Origin: an uncultured Verrucomicrobiales bacterium
Lineage (GTDB): Bacteria; Verrucomicrobiota; Verrucomicrobiia; Verrucomicrobiales; Akkermansiaceae
Assembly: GCA_937128235.1 (NCBI GenBank)
Contig: CAKZMG010000263.1
Coordinates: 1 to 32,941, forward strand
Length of the DNA: 32,941 nucleotides
Direction of reading: 5' to 3'
Under the pieces are notes generated by a model. The model was not told the origin of the DNA. It worked only from the letters and a program-made list of their open reading frames with translations, and made no database searches. Made by a program: the position numbers and the translations under genes. Positions 15,628 through 26,503 of the stretch are shown here, one piece after another (position 1 is the first letter of the stretch; every line of letters starts with the position of its first letter).

Positions 15628-17031
15628 GAGGTGATAGTTATTGGTGGTGGTAGCGGGGGATATGCTGCGGGAAATTTTCTACAAGACGCGGGTGTGAAGG
15701 TAGCGCTGATAGATAGTGCAGATGAACTCGGTGGGCTTTGCATTCTCAGAGGATGCATGCCGAGTAAGAGCATCATTGAGTCTGCGAAGCGGTATGAAGC
15801 GATTAAGGAAGCGGCAGAATTCGGGATTCATGTGAGTGAGGCGAGTATTGATATTGAAAAGGTGATGCAGCGTAAAAAAGTGCTCATCGATGACTTCAAA
15901 GGATACCGCCAGAAGCAACTTACGGATGGGAGATTTGAGCTCTTCAGAGGCAAGGCAGCTTTTACAGACTCGCACACGGTGTCTATCCAGATGAATGATG
16001 GCTCTGAGAAATCGATCAGCGCGAAGGCATTTGTCATCGCTACTGGTTCATCAGTGTTTGTTCCAGAGATAGATGGTTTAAAAGATGCAGGTTATCTAAC
16101 AAGTCGAGATGTGTTAGAGTCTAACAGTATTCCTAAATCGATCACGGTTCTGGGTGGTGGAGCGATTGCGCTGGAGTTAGCTTATTTTTATGCGGCTTGT
16201 GATACTGAGGTCACGGTGATTCAGCGTAGTGAGCAGATACTTTCTAACATGGACAGGGACATTGCAGATGAGGCTCAGGCTGCGCTTGAGGAAGTAGGGA
16301 TTAAATTTTTCTGTGGCACAGACATCTCAAAGGTTTCTGCGAGTGATGGTAAAAAGGTGGTAGAATTTTCACATGATGGAAAGACGGTTTCAGTCAGTTC
16401 TGATGAAATTTTATGCGCACTAGGAAGGTCTCCTAATACTGCTAACTTAGGTTGTGATGCAGCGGGATTAGATTTAAATAGAGGTAAGCTGGTGGTAGAT
16501 CTCACTATGCAGACGAACCAGACCCATATCTATGCTGCTGGCGATGTCTGTAGCCCGCTAGATGTAGTGCATCTAGCCATAGCGCAGGGTGAAGCTGCTG
16601 CTCAAAATATTCTTAATCAACTTAAAGATAATACTGATGTCAAGCCTGAGACTGTGGATTACAGCCTGTCGCTTTATGGAATTTTTACCGAGCCTCAGAT
16701 AGCAGCTGTTGGGCTCTCAGAAGCGGAAGCGAAGGATCAAGGCATAGACTACGCAACGGCAAGCTATCCATTCAATGATCACGGAAAATCCATGGTGCAT
16801 GGATCCAAGCATGGCTTCGTGAAGCTCATGGTGGATAAGAAATCTAACAAAATTATCGGTGGCTCAGTGATCGGTCCAGAGGCGGTGGAGCTGATTCACG
16901 AGATCGTGGTCGCGATGTCGTTTGGAGCCACTGCGAAACAACTACTCCACATCCCGCACTATCACCCGACTCTGAGTGAGATCTGGACTTATCCGGCAGA
17001 AGATTTAGCTGAACATTTAGCTGAAATTTAG
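15592..17031 (+). CDS. Dihydrolipoamide dehydrogenase-like FAD/NAD(P) disulfide oxidoreductase
   Basis: 479 residues, the usual length for class I pyridine nucleotide-disulfide oxidoreductases. The FAD-binding GGGSGGYAAG is at 18-27. The redox-active pair lies in GGLCILRGCMPSK (C50 and C55). A second Rossmann motif, VLGGGAIALELAY, is near residues 185-197, and IYAAGDVC is at the second FAD contact. The C-terminal active-site block HYHPTLSE supplies H458 and E463. This fits dihydrolipoyl dehydrogenase, but no 2-oxoacid dehydrogenase E1/E2 genes are adjacent, so another disulfide substrate is possible. The start is ambiguous: 15592-15627 is a tandem duplication of 18 bp containing two in-frame ATGs. 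The downstream gene begins within 40 nt, so co-transcription is likely. Confidence 0.88.
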   Translation: MSEKDCMSEKDYEVIVIGGGSGGYAAGNFLQDAGVKVALIDSADELGGLCILRGCMPSKSIIESAKRYEAIKEAAEFGIHVSEASIDIEKVMQRKKVLIDDFKGYRQKQLTDGRFELFRGKAAFTDSHTVSIQMNDGSEKSISAKAFVIATGSSVFVPEIDGLKDAGYLTSRDVLESNSIPKSITVLGGGAIALELAYFYAACDTEVTVIQRSEQILSNMDRDIADEAQAALEEVGIKFFCGTDISKVSASDGKKVVEFSHDGKTVSVSSDEILCALGRSPNTANLGCDAAGLDLNRGKLVVDLTMQTNQTHIYAAGDVCSPLDVVHLAIAQGEAAAQNILNQLKDNTDVKPETVDYSLSLYGIFTEPQIAAVGLSEAEAKDQGIDYATASYPFNDHGKSMVHGSKHGFVKLMVDKKSNKIIGGSVIGPEAVELIHEIVVAMSFGATAKQLLHIPHYHPTLSEIWTYPAEDLAEHLAEI

Positions 17032-17067
17032 GGTTTATTCTTTAGAGTGGTAGCGTATGTTTCTTGC

Positions 17068-17916
17068 ATGACAGATCATGTAGAAACACTTATCGATTTA
17101 GCGCTTAAAGAAGACATTGGCTCTGGGGACGTAACCTCAGAATATTTTGTGCCGCAGGACGTGCAAGCGCGCGCACTGATGCTGGTGAAGGCGGATGGTG
17201 TGGTGGCGGGTTTAGAAATAGCACAGCGCGTGTTTGAAAAAGTAGATGACTCCGTAGAGACGAAAATCCTCATCGCTGATGGTAGTCGAGTAGTAAAAGG
17301 AGACTACGTGATGGAAATAAAAGGTCCCGCTAGATCTGTGCTTACGGGTGAGCGTGTGGCTCTGAATTTCATGCAGAGGCTCTCTGGGATAGCGACTAAA
17401 ACTGCGATGTTTGTGGATCTCACAGAAGGTACGATTGCGAATGTGTTAGATACGCGTAAGACCACTCCAGGATGGCGCGAGCTGGAGAAATATGCAGTAA
17501 CGCAGGGCGGGGGAATGAACCACAGAATGGGGCTGTATGATCGCGCTATGGTGAAGGATAATCACCTTGTTGCGGAGCATGACATTGATGATATTCAAGC
17601 GGCGATCACTCAATTAAAAACAGAAAAACCACAGGTGGAAGTGGAGCTAGAGGCGGATCGCTTAGACCAAGTAGAGGCATTTCTAAAGCTCGATGGTGTG
17701 GATCACATCCTGCTCGATAACATGACAAACGAACAAATGAGAGAAGCGGTATCGATGCGTGGTGACGAGAAATTTCCCAAGCTGGAAGCGAGTGGTGGAG
17801 TGAATGAAACCACCATTTATGAGATCGCCAGAACAGGCGTGGATTTCATCTCCGTTGGTGCTCTTACACATAGTGCTGTTGCATTAGATATTTCGCTGGA
17901 CTTTGTGGAGTTGTAG
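17068..17916 (+). CDS. nadC: Nicotinate-nucleotide pyrophosphorylase (quinolinate phosphoribosyltransferase)
   Basis: 282 residues from the ATG at 17068; the frame is open back to a GTG at 17047, but MTDHVETLIDLALKEDIGSG is the usual family N-terminus. It converts quinolinate and PRPP to nicotinate mononucleotide in de novo NAD synthesis, in the cytoplasm. Visible signatures are EDIGSGDVTSE, LDTRKTTPGWRELEKYAV, the GGGMNHRMGLYDRAMVKDNH block that binds quinolinate, VEVELEADRLDQ, ILLDNM and the closing ASGGVNETTI / ISVGALTHSA phosphate-binding segments. It follows the flavoprotein gene by 36 nt, so the two are probably one transcript. Confidence 0.95.
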   Translation: MTDHVETLIDLALKEDIGSGDVTSEYFVPQDVQARALMLVKADGVVAGLEIAQRVFEKVDDSVETKILIADGSRVVKGDYVMEIKGPARSVLTGERVALNFMQRLSGIATKTAMFVDLTEGTIANVLDTRKTTPGWRELEKYAVTQGGGMNHRMGLYDRAMVKDNHLVAEHDIDDIQAAITQLKTEKPQVEVELEADRLDQVEAFLKLDGVDHILLDNMTNEQMREAVSMRGDEKFPKLEASGGVNETTIYEIARTGVDFISVGALTHSAVALDISLDFVEL

Positions 17917-18295
17917 GGAGTGCGATGTATTGTTTTTGAGCTAGTTAAGCATTATTTTAAAAACTATAATACGCATGAATTGACTGTTAGATGAAACTGG
18001 ATTCCGTAGATCTATTCATTTAGAATGGTTTGCGCATAACGGGGTAGAAATTCCTTTAGCAGAGTTAATAAAATGCTCGGTCAAGTTTTAATTTTTTTGA
18101 ACTGTGGAACAGCTTGTGGAAAGGGAGATCTGAGACTCTAATTTATTTCACCAGTAAAAAACTTTGTCTAACTTTTCTGGTTCAGTGTAATACTTATTCC
18201 CGCTCCAAAAAACACCTTGTATTAGGTTTATGAAGAGCGAGAATTTAGTCACTCCAACATTTAATTTTTTCAACCACCAACACTTTTACACGACA
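17917..18295. other. AT-rich intergenic region before dnaA; possible origin
   Basis: 379 nt without a gene. It is AT-rich (runs of A/T at 17953-17973 and 18085-18099). Two DnaA-box-like elements on the same strand occur 12 nt apart: TGTGGAACA (18103-18111) and TGTGGAAAG (18115-18123, complement CTTTCCACA). Neither matches the E. coli TTATCCACA consensus, and no cluster of boxes is visible. The position before dnaA-dnaN is where origins often lie, but the evidence is thin. Confidence 0.3.
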
Positions 18296-19708
18296 ATGGA
18301 AGCAACCCAGAAAGACACAACAATTGAAACTGCACATCGAGTAAAAAAAGCTAAAGGAGGTGACGTAGTATGGTCTGCGGTCTCTGAGAAGCTCTCGGAG
18401 TTGGTGAGCAGTGATGCATTTGATCGTTGGTTCTCTGGTGTTTCAGGAGCAGTGTTATCGGAGACAGAATTTAAAATTTCTGTGCCCAATGATATCCATC
18501 AAGTATGGATAGAAACTAACTTTATGCCGGAGTTGCAAAATGCAGTCTCCGAGATATTAGACCCGCAAGTGAAAGCGATTGTCTTGGTAGAAGGCGAAGA
18601 GATACTTGAAGAGGCAGAGAATGGTGATGAAGGTGGAGTGAGGGCACCTGAAGTAAGTAAGAGATCTGAGCAGCGTATTAAGCATGTGGGCTTAAACCCT
18701 CAGTATAGTTTTGATAAATTTGTGGTGGGTCGCAATAGTGAGTTTGCTCATGCAGCTTGCCAAGCAGTGGCGAATGGCTCAGGGTTTTCCTACAACCCAC
18801 TCTTCATTCACGGTGGCTCTGGGCTTGGGAAAACTCATTTGATGCAGTCGATTGGTAACGAGATTTTACGCAAGAACCCTGATGCTAAGGTTACTTATCT
18901 GACCTCGGAGAAATTCACCAACGAGTTTATTGATGCGGTGAAGAAAGGAAACCTAGACAAGTTCCGCAAGAAGTATCGCAGAGCAGATGTGTTACTCATC
19001 GATGATATCCAGTTTGTGGCTGGCAAGGAGAGATCACAGGAAGAGTTCTTTCACACCTTTAACACACTACTTGATCTCCAGAGCCAGATTATTCTGACTT
19101 GTGACCGACCGGCTTGTGAGGTGAAGAAATTTGATTCGCGAATGATCTCACGTTTCGAGAGTGGTCTCACAGTTGAGCTTCAGGTGCCAATGATGGAGAC
19201 GCGTCTAGCGATTCTCAAGCGCAAGATGGATGACTGGCAGACGAAGCTTCCTGACGATTTAGTGAGATTCCTCGCAGACAAGATTAAGTCAAACATAAGG
19301 AGACTAGAGGGAGCTCTCGTGAGGGTAGCCACATTCGCCTCACTTGGGGGAAAAGATGTCACTATTGAGCGGGTAGAGCATTTATTGAAGGATATATTGC
19401 GTGAGGAAGGCTCAAAGAAGGTGACCATCGATAGCATTCAGAAAATGGTCTCTGAGCATTTTGACATCAATATTTCTGATATGACTAGCCGTAGAAGGCC
19501 TGCAAATATTGCTTTTGCTAGGCAGGTGGCAATGTTCCTCAGCCGCAAGCTCACTCAGTCTTCATTAATGGAAATTGGTGATGCCTTTGGAGGCAGAGAT
19601 CACGGCACTGTGATTCACGCTGTGAAGAAGGTTGAAAAGTCTATTTCTAAGGAAACATCTGTCAGAGACACTATAGATCTTCTAGGTGCGATGCTTCAGA
19701 GAAGCTAA
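18296..19708 (+). CDS. dnaA: Chromosomal replication initiator DnaA
   Basis: About 470 residues from the ATG at 18296; an in-frame ATG at 18230 would add 22 residues (492) with no resemblance to domain I. DnaA binds DnaA boxes at the origin and opens it in its ATP form. Domain I (VWSAVSEKLSELVSSDAFDRWF) is followed by an acidic linker. The AAA+ domain has Walker A GGSGLGKT at about 173-180 and Walker B LLIDDIQF at about 233-240. The C-terminal DNA-binding domain IV contains the signature GDAFGGRDHGTVIHAVKK. Length and domains are normal. It lies 205 nt upstream of dnaN in the same orientation, the classic dnaA-dnaN order. Confidence 0.97.
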   Translation: MEATQKDTTIETAHRVKKAKGGDVVWSAVSEKLSELVSSDAFDRWFSGVSGAVLSETEFKISVPNDIHQVWIETNFMPELQNAVSEILDPQVKAIVLVEGEEILEEAENGDEGGVRAPEVSKRSEQRIKHVGLNPQYSFDKFVVGRNSEFAHAACQAVANGSGFSYNPLFIHGGSGLGKTHLMQSIGNEILRKNPDAKVTYLTSEKFTNEFIDAVKKGNLDKFRKKYRRADVLLIDDIQFVAGKERSQEEFFHTFNTLLDLQSQIILTCDRPACEVKKFDSRMISRFESGLTVELQVPMMETRLAILKRKMDDWQTKLPDDLVRFLADKIKSNIRRLEGALVRVATFASLGGKDVTIERVEHLLKDILREEGSKKVTIDSIQKMVSEHFDINISDMTSRRRPANIAFARQVAMFLSRKLTQSSLMEIGDAFGGRDHGTVIHAVKKVEKSISKETSVRDTIDLLGAMLQRS

Positions 19709-19913
19709 TAAAATATAGGGGAATTAGCCATAGGATGAAGGTGGTCTAAGCCCCTACATATTGTGCTTACTAGTAACCACTGTGCCATATATCGGAATAT
19801 GGTGATATTTTGCTAAAGAATGCTTGATATAGTTGAGGGAAAGTTCAGTTTGTTTCTAGCACAAATATATTTTACTAGTAAGTGAAATACACAACACACT
19901 AATTCAGACTGAA

Positions 19914-21011
<1,098 letters not shown>

Positions 21012-21036
21012 TTTATACCAGACAATTTAAGACACT

Positions 21037-21072
21037 AAAAAGCCGCTACTTATCACTAAGTGGCGGCTTTTT
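21037..21072. terminator. Bidirectional terminator between dnaN and amidase gene
   Basis: AAAAGCCGCTACTTA (21037-21051) pairs with TAAGTGGCGGCTTTT (21056-21070), a 15-bp stem with one T-G pair and loop TCAC. It is flanked by A on the left and T on the right, as expected of a two-way terminator. Confidence 0.9.
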
Positions 21073-21098
21073 CTTGCAATAAATTTTACAAGAAATAT

Positions 21099-22097
21099 TT
21101 ATTTGCCGCGAGAGTTCAACGCATTACGGTAGCGGAAAATCCCTTCATACACTGCTGTAGCGATGACTGACTGATACTTCGTGCTCTCTATCAGACGCGC
21201 CTCACTAGGGTTACTCATAAATCCACCCTCGATCAGAATCGCCGGGTGTTTGATACCTGATAGCACACTAAATCTAGCACGCTTCACACCACGGTCTGGC
21301 ACCTTGTAGCCTTCCGTTCTCTCTTTCATTCTGCCATGGATGGCTGTGGCGAGAGCAATGTTTGCAGAGTCTTGGAAGTTTCCACTACGCGCTCGGTAGT
21401 CAGAGCTTTTCAGTCCTCTGCCATAGCCTGCCACTCCCACTGGAGAGAGCGTAAATGTCTCTATGCCTCTGGCTGATGAGCGGCTGCTTGCATTAAAATG
21501 GATCGAGATAAAAATCGCATTCGGATAGCGGTTTGCCACAGCCACACGCTGCTTCAGGCTAAGATAAACATTAGAGTCTCTCGTCATCACTACTTTAAAT
21601 CCCTTCGCTCTCAGCCCCGCCGCGAGAGTCCGCCCTACCTTAAGATTATAGCCAGCTTCCGTGCCCAGACGGTTCACCGCGCCAGCATCTTTCCCACCGT
21701 GTCCTGGATCGATCACGATCGTATTAAATGACTTCGCATTCGGGATGAAACTTGGCTTCAAAATAGGATCGATCATTTTAGCCACATCAGTATGCGAGAC
21801 GATGAATCTCGCGCCAGATGTTCCCACCGGCTTAGCAAGTACGTATTTCAGACCATTCATATAGCATGTAGAGCCACCCCTAGTGAACTCCATTTTAATC
21901 TTAGCTTTCCTAAGCACAATGCTTTTTCCAGACACAGACATCTTAGAAAATCCATAATGCGACTTGATGCTTCTCATTGTTACATATTTTTTCCCGCTGA
22001 TAGTCATCGTCTCCAGAGCCGCCTGAGCAGACATCATAGAGAAAATGAAGACAGTAAATAGAACGATAAATTTGAGTGCGTTAAACCGTTGGTCCAT
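21099..22097 (-). CDS. N-acetylmuramoyl-L-alanine amidase (Amidase_3)
   Basis: About 332 residues from the ATG at 22097; the upstream extension to 22160 would hide the signal peptide (KFIVLFTVFIFSMMSAQA). Residues about 29-110 form a small beta-rich domain resembling the copper amine oxidase N-terminal-like wall-associated module (KKYVTMRSIKSHYGF). The catalytic Amidase_3 domain follows. It has IDPGHGGKDAGA (zinc His 133), a Glu near 147, SIHFNAS (His 200), RGIETF and HPAILIEGGFMSN with the terminal catalytic Glu. It cuts the amide bond between N-acetylmuramic acid and L-alanine in peptidoglycan, in the periplasm, as in daughter-cell separation or wall turnover. Confidence 0.92.
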   Translation of the reverse strand: MDQRFNALKFIVLFTVFIFSMMSAQAALETMTISGKKYVTMRSIKSHYGFSKMSVSGKSIVLRKAKIKMEFTRGGSTCYMNGLKYVLAKPVGTSGARFIVSHTDVAKMIDPILKPSFIPNAKSFNTIVIDPGHGGKDAGAVNRLGTEAGYNLKVGRTLAAGLRAKGFKVVMTRDSNVYLSLKQRVAVANRYPNAIFISIHFNASSRSSARGIETFTLSPVGVAGYGRGLKSSDYRARSGNFQDSANIALATAIHGRMKERTEGYKVPDRGVKRARFSVLSGIKHPAILIEGGFMSNPSEARLIESTKYQSVIATAVYEGIFRYRNALNSRGK

Positions 22098-22275
22098 AGG
22101 TGTGATAATAATGAGTGGAAGGTGAAAATTAGAGATTTTTGCCCCAGATGGCAAACTCAAAGTTCATTTCAGGTAAATTCTCATAGAGAAAAATGCCACT
22201 ATTATGCCGATTATGATGCTTTTTACGCTCGTTTCAGACAATACAAAATCTCCACCTTCAGCTAATTTCTCCACC

Positions 22276-25200
22276 ATGTTATTTAAGAAAAAAGACACCA
22301 TCACTCCACTGCTAGATAAAGTAAGAGGCGCCACACTTACAGATCAGCAACTCGCAGAATCAGCTATAGAACTCGCTCGAGAAATCCTCATTTCATCATC
22401 AGATCAGATGAAACTCTCCGAGCGTTATCAAGCCTGGAAGATGAACCGCATGATGGATGATGCCCCAGGAAAGGCACTCACCCTCGCCATGGCAGATCAG
22501 GTCTTCCGCCCAGCTACTCACGTGCGCTCCGCAGATCAGTTCCGCTATCTAGTAGATGAATACGGAGTCCCATCTTACCTTCCACTACATGAGCAAATAG
22601 CCATGCGTGTGGGCGCTTCCGCATCTGCGCTCGCTCCAGACATCGTCATGCCCGCAGTCACTGCGAAAATGAGATCAGAATCAGCTAATGTCATCCTCCC
22701 AAGCGAGGATGATGAACTCAAGCCACACCTCCTCAAACGCCGCAAGTCAGATACCCGCATGAATATCAACCAACTCGGAGAAGCGATCCTCGGCGAGGAA
22801 GAAGCAGCCCACAGACTCCAGCAGGTGATCGAGCGACTTGAGAGCCCAGAGTGTGAGTACATTTCAGTGAAAATTTCTGCCATCTTCTCGCAGATCAACC
22901 TCGTAGCATACCACCATACCTTAGAGGAAATCAAAGAACGTCTTCGCCTCCTCTATCGCACCGCCATCAAGCATCAGTTCAAGCGTCAGGACGGCACCAT
23001 GGCCCCGAAATTTGTCAACCTAGACATGGAAGAATACCGTGATCTCCACCTCACCTGCGATGCCTTCAAGCAAGTGCTCATGGAAGAAGAGTTCCTAAAG
23101 ATACGCGCTGGAATCGTTCTCCAAGCCTATCTCCCGGACTCATTTGAGGTTCAGAAAGACCTCACCGAATGGGCGAAACACCGCGTCTCAACGAGCGGTG
23201 CCAATATCAAAATCCGCATCGTGAAAGGAGCTAACCTCGCCATGGAAAGCGTCGAAGCCAGCATCCATGATTGGCCCCAAGCTCCCTACTACACCAAGCT
23301 AGATGTGGATGCCAACTACAAGCGAATGGTCGAGTATGGCAGCCAGCCAGAGCACGCAGCAGTGGTAAATCTCGGTGTCGCATCACACAACCTATTTGAA
23401 ATTTCCTACGCACTCCTGCTCCGCTCCATGCACGGTGTCGATGAGCACGTAGAGTTCGAAATGTTAGAAGGCATGGCGAACCACCAAGCCCGCGCTGTCC
23501 AAGAATCTGCAAACGGACTCCTCCTCTACGCACCAGTAGTGAAAAAAGAAGACTTCCACTCAGCCATTTCCTACCTTGTTAGAAGGCTGGATGAAAACAC
23601 AGCAGAAGAAAACTTCCTGCACGACCTCTTCGGAATGAAACCCGGCTGCCCACTCTGGGATAAGCAAAAGCAAATGTTCCTCGATGCCTGCGCGAAAAAA
23701 GACACCGTCCAAGCCACACCGAACAGAACCCAAAACCGCGCCACCGAAGAGCACGTAGTGGACTACCACGCACCCTTCGAAAACGCCCCAGACACAGACT
23801 GGTCACTCCGCCATAATCAGAACTGGGCAGTGAAGCACGTGCGCGAGTTTGATGGCGTAGAAATTTCCACCATCCCCATCGTCATCAATGGAGAAACACT
23901 CACCACTACCACGCCTAACCTAGGCACCGGCAGAGATCCATCCAGAAATAAAGATGCCTACCAGTACTCACTCGCAGACGCAGAGCAGGTAAACTCCGCA
24001 CTCGAATGCGCAGTCGCTCACCAGTCAGCCTGGGAGGAAATGGGCATCGATGCTAGAGGTAAGATTTTAAAACAAGTCGCCACACAGCTAGCAAAAGGTC
24101 GCGCAGAAGCCATCGCCGTCATGGCGCTAGACGCTGGCAAAGCCATCCCAGAAGCCGATGCCGAGCACAGCGAAGCCATAGACTTCGCCACCTACTACGC
24201 AGACAGCCTCAGCTGGGATGGACTCTTCGATGGATCAGAAATGAAAGCCCTCGGAGTAGTCGTCATCACCCCACCGTGGAACTTCCCATTCGCCATCCCA
24301 TGCGGAGGCATCCTCGCCGCACTCATGGCAGGAAACACCGTCATCATGAAGCCACCACCAGAGACAGTCCTCACCGCCTGGGTCATGGTCAACATGCTCT
24401 GGGAGGCTGGCGTGCCGCGTGATGTGCTACAGTTCGTCACCTGCCCAGACAATGAAATCGGCAGGGGACTCGTCACAGATCCACGCGTCGGAGCAGTCAT
24501 TCTCACAGGCGCCTACGAGACCGGAAGAATGTTCCAAAACTGGAACCCTAACATGAACCTACTCGCAGAAACCTCTGGTAAAAATTCACTCATCATCACC
24601 AATGCAGCAGACCCAGACCAAGCCATCAAGGACCTAGTCAAAGGATCATTCGGGCACGCGGGTCAGAAATGCTCAGCATCATCACTCGCCATCATCGAGG
24701 CAGACGTCTATGATAATCCAGCCTTCATGCGCCAGCTCAGAGATGCCGCAGCTTCTCTAACAGTCGGTCAATCTTGGGAGCCAAAATCCATCATCACACC
24801 CATCATCCGCGAGCCAGGTAGAGAGCTCCACCGCGCACTCACTACCCTCGATGAAGGAGAAGAATGGCTACTAGAACCACAAATGATAGATGGCAATCCC
24901 TGCCTCTGGTCACCAGGAATCAAACTCGGCATCAAAGCAGACAGCTGGTATCGCCAGACAGAATGTTTCGGGCCAGTCCTCGGTCTCGTCAGAGCCAGAA
25001 ATCTCAAGCACGCGATGAAAATCCAGAATGACTCCGACTTCGGACTCACCGGTGGCATCCACTCACTAGACACTCGCGAGATAGCACTCTGGAGAGAGCA
25101 AGTAGAAGTAGGAAACGCCTACATCAACCGCCCCATCACCGGAGCCATCGTCAACCGCCAACCATTCGGTGGCTGGAAAAGATCCTGCTTCGGACCCGGA

Positions 25201-25836
25201 GCCAAAGCAGGCGGACCAAACTACGTAGCCCAGCTAGGAACCTGGAAACAAACCTCAGACCCAAAAGTCGGAGCCACTTCAGAAATTAGTAATGAACTCT
25301 CTGCCTACGTCTCCACTCTAAGCACAGATTTAAAACTTCAAAAAGCGACCCTAACAGCCGCTGCCGCAAGTTTCACCCACTGGCATGACAAAGAATTCGC
25401 CATCGAGCACGACCCGTCACAACTCAAAGGCGAGAGCAACCACTTCCGCTACCGCAGCCTCCGCAGAATCCTTGTAAGAGGAAACACCATGAGTAACCTA
25501 GACCTCGCGCTCGTGCAACTAGCAGGAAAAATTCTAAACGTCAAAATAGACATCAGTTTAGACCAAGCAAGAGAAGGCATCAACGCCACCATCGAGACAG
25601 ACGCAGCACTCTGTGCACGGCTAGGAAAAATCAGCCACCACTACGGTAGCCTCCGCGTACCAGGCGCTAGCGAAGATCTCCGCAGAGCAGCCAACGACGC
25701 GCCCATCCAGCTCATCGACTGGGAAGTCATCAGCAACGGCAGAATAGAACTCCTCCACTACCTAAGAGAGCAATCCATCTCCGAAACCACCCACCGCTAC
25801 GGCAACATCATCCCAAAACCCCACGAATGTGTGTGA
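22276..25836 (+). CDS. putA: Bifunctional proline dehydrogenase / 1-pyrroline-5-carboxylate dehydrogenase (PutA-like)
   Basis: About 1187 residues from the ATG at 22276 (the frame is open back to 22204). It oxidises proline to glutamate. The FAD-dependent proline dehydrogenase part has YISVKISAIFSQIN, FVNLDMEEYRDLHLT, GIVLQAYLPDSF and IRIVKGANLAMESVEAS. The aldehyde dehydrogenase part has ITPPWNFPFAIPCGG, catalytic Glu 765 in AETSGKN and catalytic Cys 799 in GHAGQKCSA, with the usual spacing of 34. About 190 residues follow the INRPITGAIVNRQPFGGWK block, a C-terminal domain as in long PutA forms. No N-terminal ribbon-helix-helix DNA-binding domain is seen, so it is an enzyme only. Codon use is strikingly C-rich compared with its neighbours, rising toward the 3' end. 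Confidence 0.93.
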   Translation: MLFKKKDTITPLLDKVRGATLTDQQLAESAIELAREILISSSDQMKLSERYQAWKMNRMMDDAPGKALTLAMADQVFRPATHVRSADQFRYLVDEYGVPSYLPLHEQIAMRVGASASALAPDIVMPAVTAKMRSESANVILPSEDDELKPHLLKRRKSDTRMNINQLGEAILGEEEAAHRLQQVIERLESPECEYISVKISAIFSQINLVAYHHTLEEIKERLRLLYRTAIKHQFKRQDGTMAPKFVNLDMEEYRDLHLTCDAFKQVLMEEEFLKIRAGIVLQAYLPDSFEVQKDLTEWAKHRVSTSGANIKIRIVKGANLAMESVEASIHDWPQAPYYTKLDVDANYKRMVEYGSQPEHAAVVNLGVASHNLFEISYALLLRSMHGVDEHVEFEMLEGMANHQARAVQESANGLLLYAPVVKKEDFHSAISYLVRRLDENTAEENFLHDLFGMKPGCPLWDKQKQMFLDACAKKDTVQATPNRTQNRATEEHVVDYHAPFENAPDTDWSLRHNQNWAVKHVREFDGVEISTIPIVINGETLTTTTPNLGTGRDPSRNKDAYQYSLADAEQVNSALECAVAHQSAWEEMGIDARGKILKQVATQLAKGRAEAIAVMALDAGKAIPEADAEHSEAIDFATYYADSLSWDGLFDGSEMKALGVVVITPPWNFPFAIPCGGILAALMAGNTVIMKPPPETVLTAWVMVNMLWEAGVPRDVLQFVTCPDNEIGRGLVTDPRVGAVILTGAYETGRMFQNWNPNMNLLAETSGKNSLIITNAADPDQAIKDLVKGSFGHAGQKCSASSLAIIEADVYDNPAFMRQLRDAAASLTVGQSWEPKSIITPIIREPGRELHRALTTLDEGEEWLLEPQMIDGNPCLWSPGIKLGIKADSWYRQTECFGPVLGLVRARNLKHAMKIQNDSDFGLTGGIHSLDTREIALWREQVEVGNAYINRPITGAIVNRQPFGGWKRSCFGPGAKAGGPNYVAQLGTWKQTSDPKVGATSEISNELSAYVSTLSTDLKLQKATLTAAAASFTHWHDKEFAIEHDPSQLKGESNHFRYRSLRRILVRGNTMSNLDLALVQLAGKILNVKIDISLDQAREGINATIETDAALCARLGKISHHYGSLRVPGASEDLRRAANDAPIQLIDWEVISNGRIELLHYLREQSISETTHRYGNIIPKPHECV

Positions 25837-25921
25837 TAAATTATTAGGTATAAGGTATTGGCTGCTCCCTGAAAAAAAACACAGCGTAGGGGCGCACCGC
25901 CACTAATCACCTGCCTTCTAT

Positions 25922-26503
25922 CTACCTTGGCCAGGCAAGGTGGAGGTGGGTGCTGTGGGCTCTGTTGCCAGGTCCGAGGACTTCTGTGGCTCCCTTTGCT
26001 CTGCCGGCTCTCATGAAGGCTTTATAGTAGGGGTTACTGTAACCTACTTTTCTGCCATTGATCATATCTACATCAAATGCGATTCCCGCGTAGTGCCTGG
26101 ATTTGCGGCTGTGAGATCCACCCGCAATGGCGGTGACGCGGTAGCTGTAGCCTTTTGTGTTAGCGAGGTAGAGCATGGTTTGGAGCATTTTTCTTCTCAG
26201 TTTTACGTATCCGCCTGGCGCTCTGCCGTAGCTACTGCGCTTGGCACTGTATCCGCGTGCAGTGGATGCGATGTTGTGGTATGAGCTAGCACCATCAAGT
26301 CTGCCGCTTACTTGCTTTTTTAAAAGTGTTATCTTGGGGTGAATCAGCACTTGCTTGGCTAATTTAGCGTTTGTAGAAAGGCTGGATGATTTGGTTTTGA
26401 CCGGTATTTTCTTATCTTTAGGGTCAGATCCGGAGAGAGAGCCACAGGAGGTGAAGAGGGAGGAAATAGAGATGATAACGAGTATTTTAAAGATGGTTTG
26501 CAT
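25922..26503 (-). CDS. M15-like D-Ala-D-Ala carboxypeptidase family lipoprotein
   Basis: 193 residues. The leader MQTIFKILVIISISSLFTSC ends in a lipobox-like site. The catalytic domain shows the M15 zinc pattern: SRHYAGIAFDVD with His 137 and Asp 144, and a C-terminal THLHLAW with His 186/188. TAIAGGSHSRKSRHYAG resembles VanY/Peptidase_M15 members that trim peptidoglycan stem peptides. The likely role is periplasmic wall remodelling, together with the amidase encoded 4 kb away. It is a single gene, convergent with the PutA gene; the 85 nt between them hold no convincing terminator. Confidence 0.8.
   Translation of the reverse strand: MQTIFKILVIISISSLFTSCGSLSGSDPKDKKIPVKTKSSSLSTNAKLAKQVLIHPKITLLKKQVSGRLDGASSYHNIASTARGYSAKRSSYGRAPGGYVKLRRKMLQTMLYLANTKGYSYRVTAIAGGSHSRKSRHYAGIAFDVDMINGRKVGYSNPYYKAFMRAGRAKGATEVLGPGNRAHSTHLHLAWPR

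Noticed and set aside
19709-19913. oriC between dnaA and dnaN
   Set aside because: No DnaA-box cluster or tandem AT-rich repeats could be found by eye in these 205 nt.
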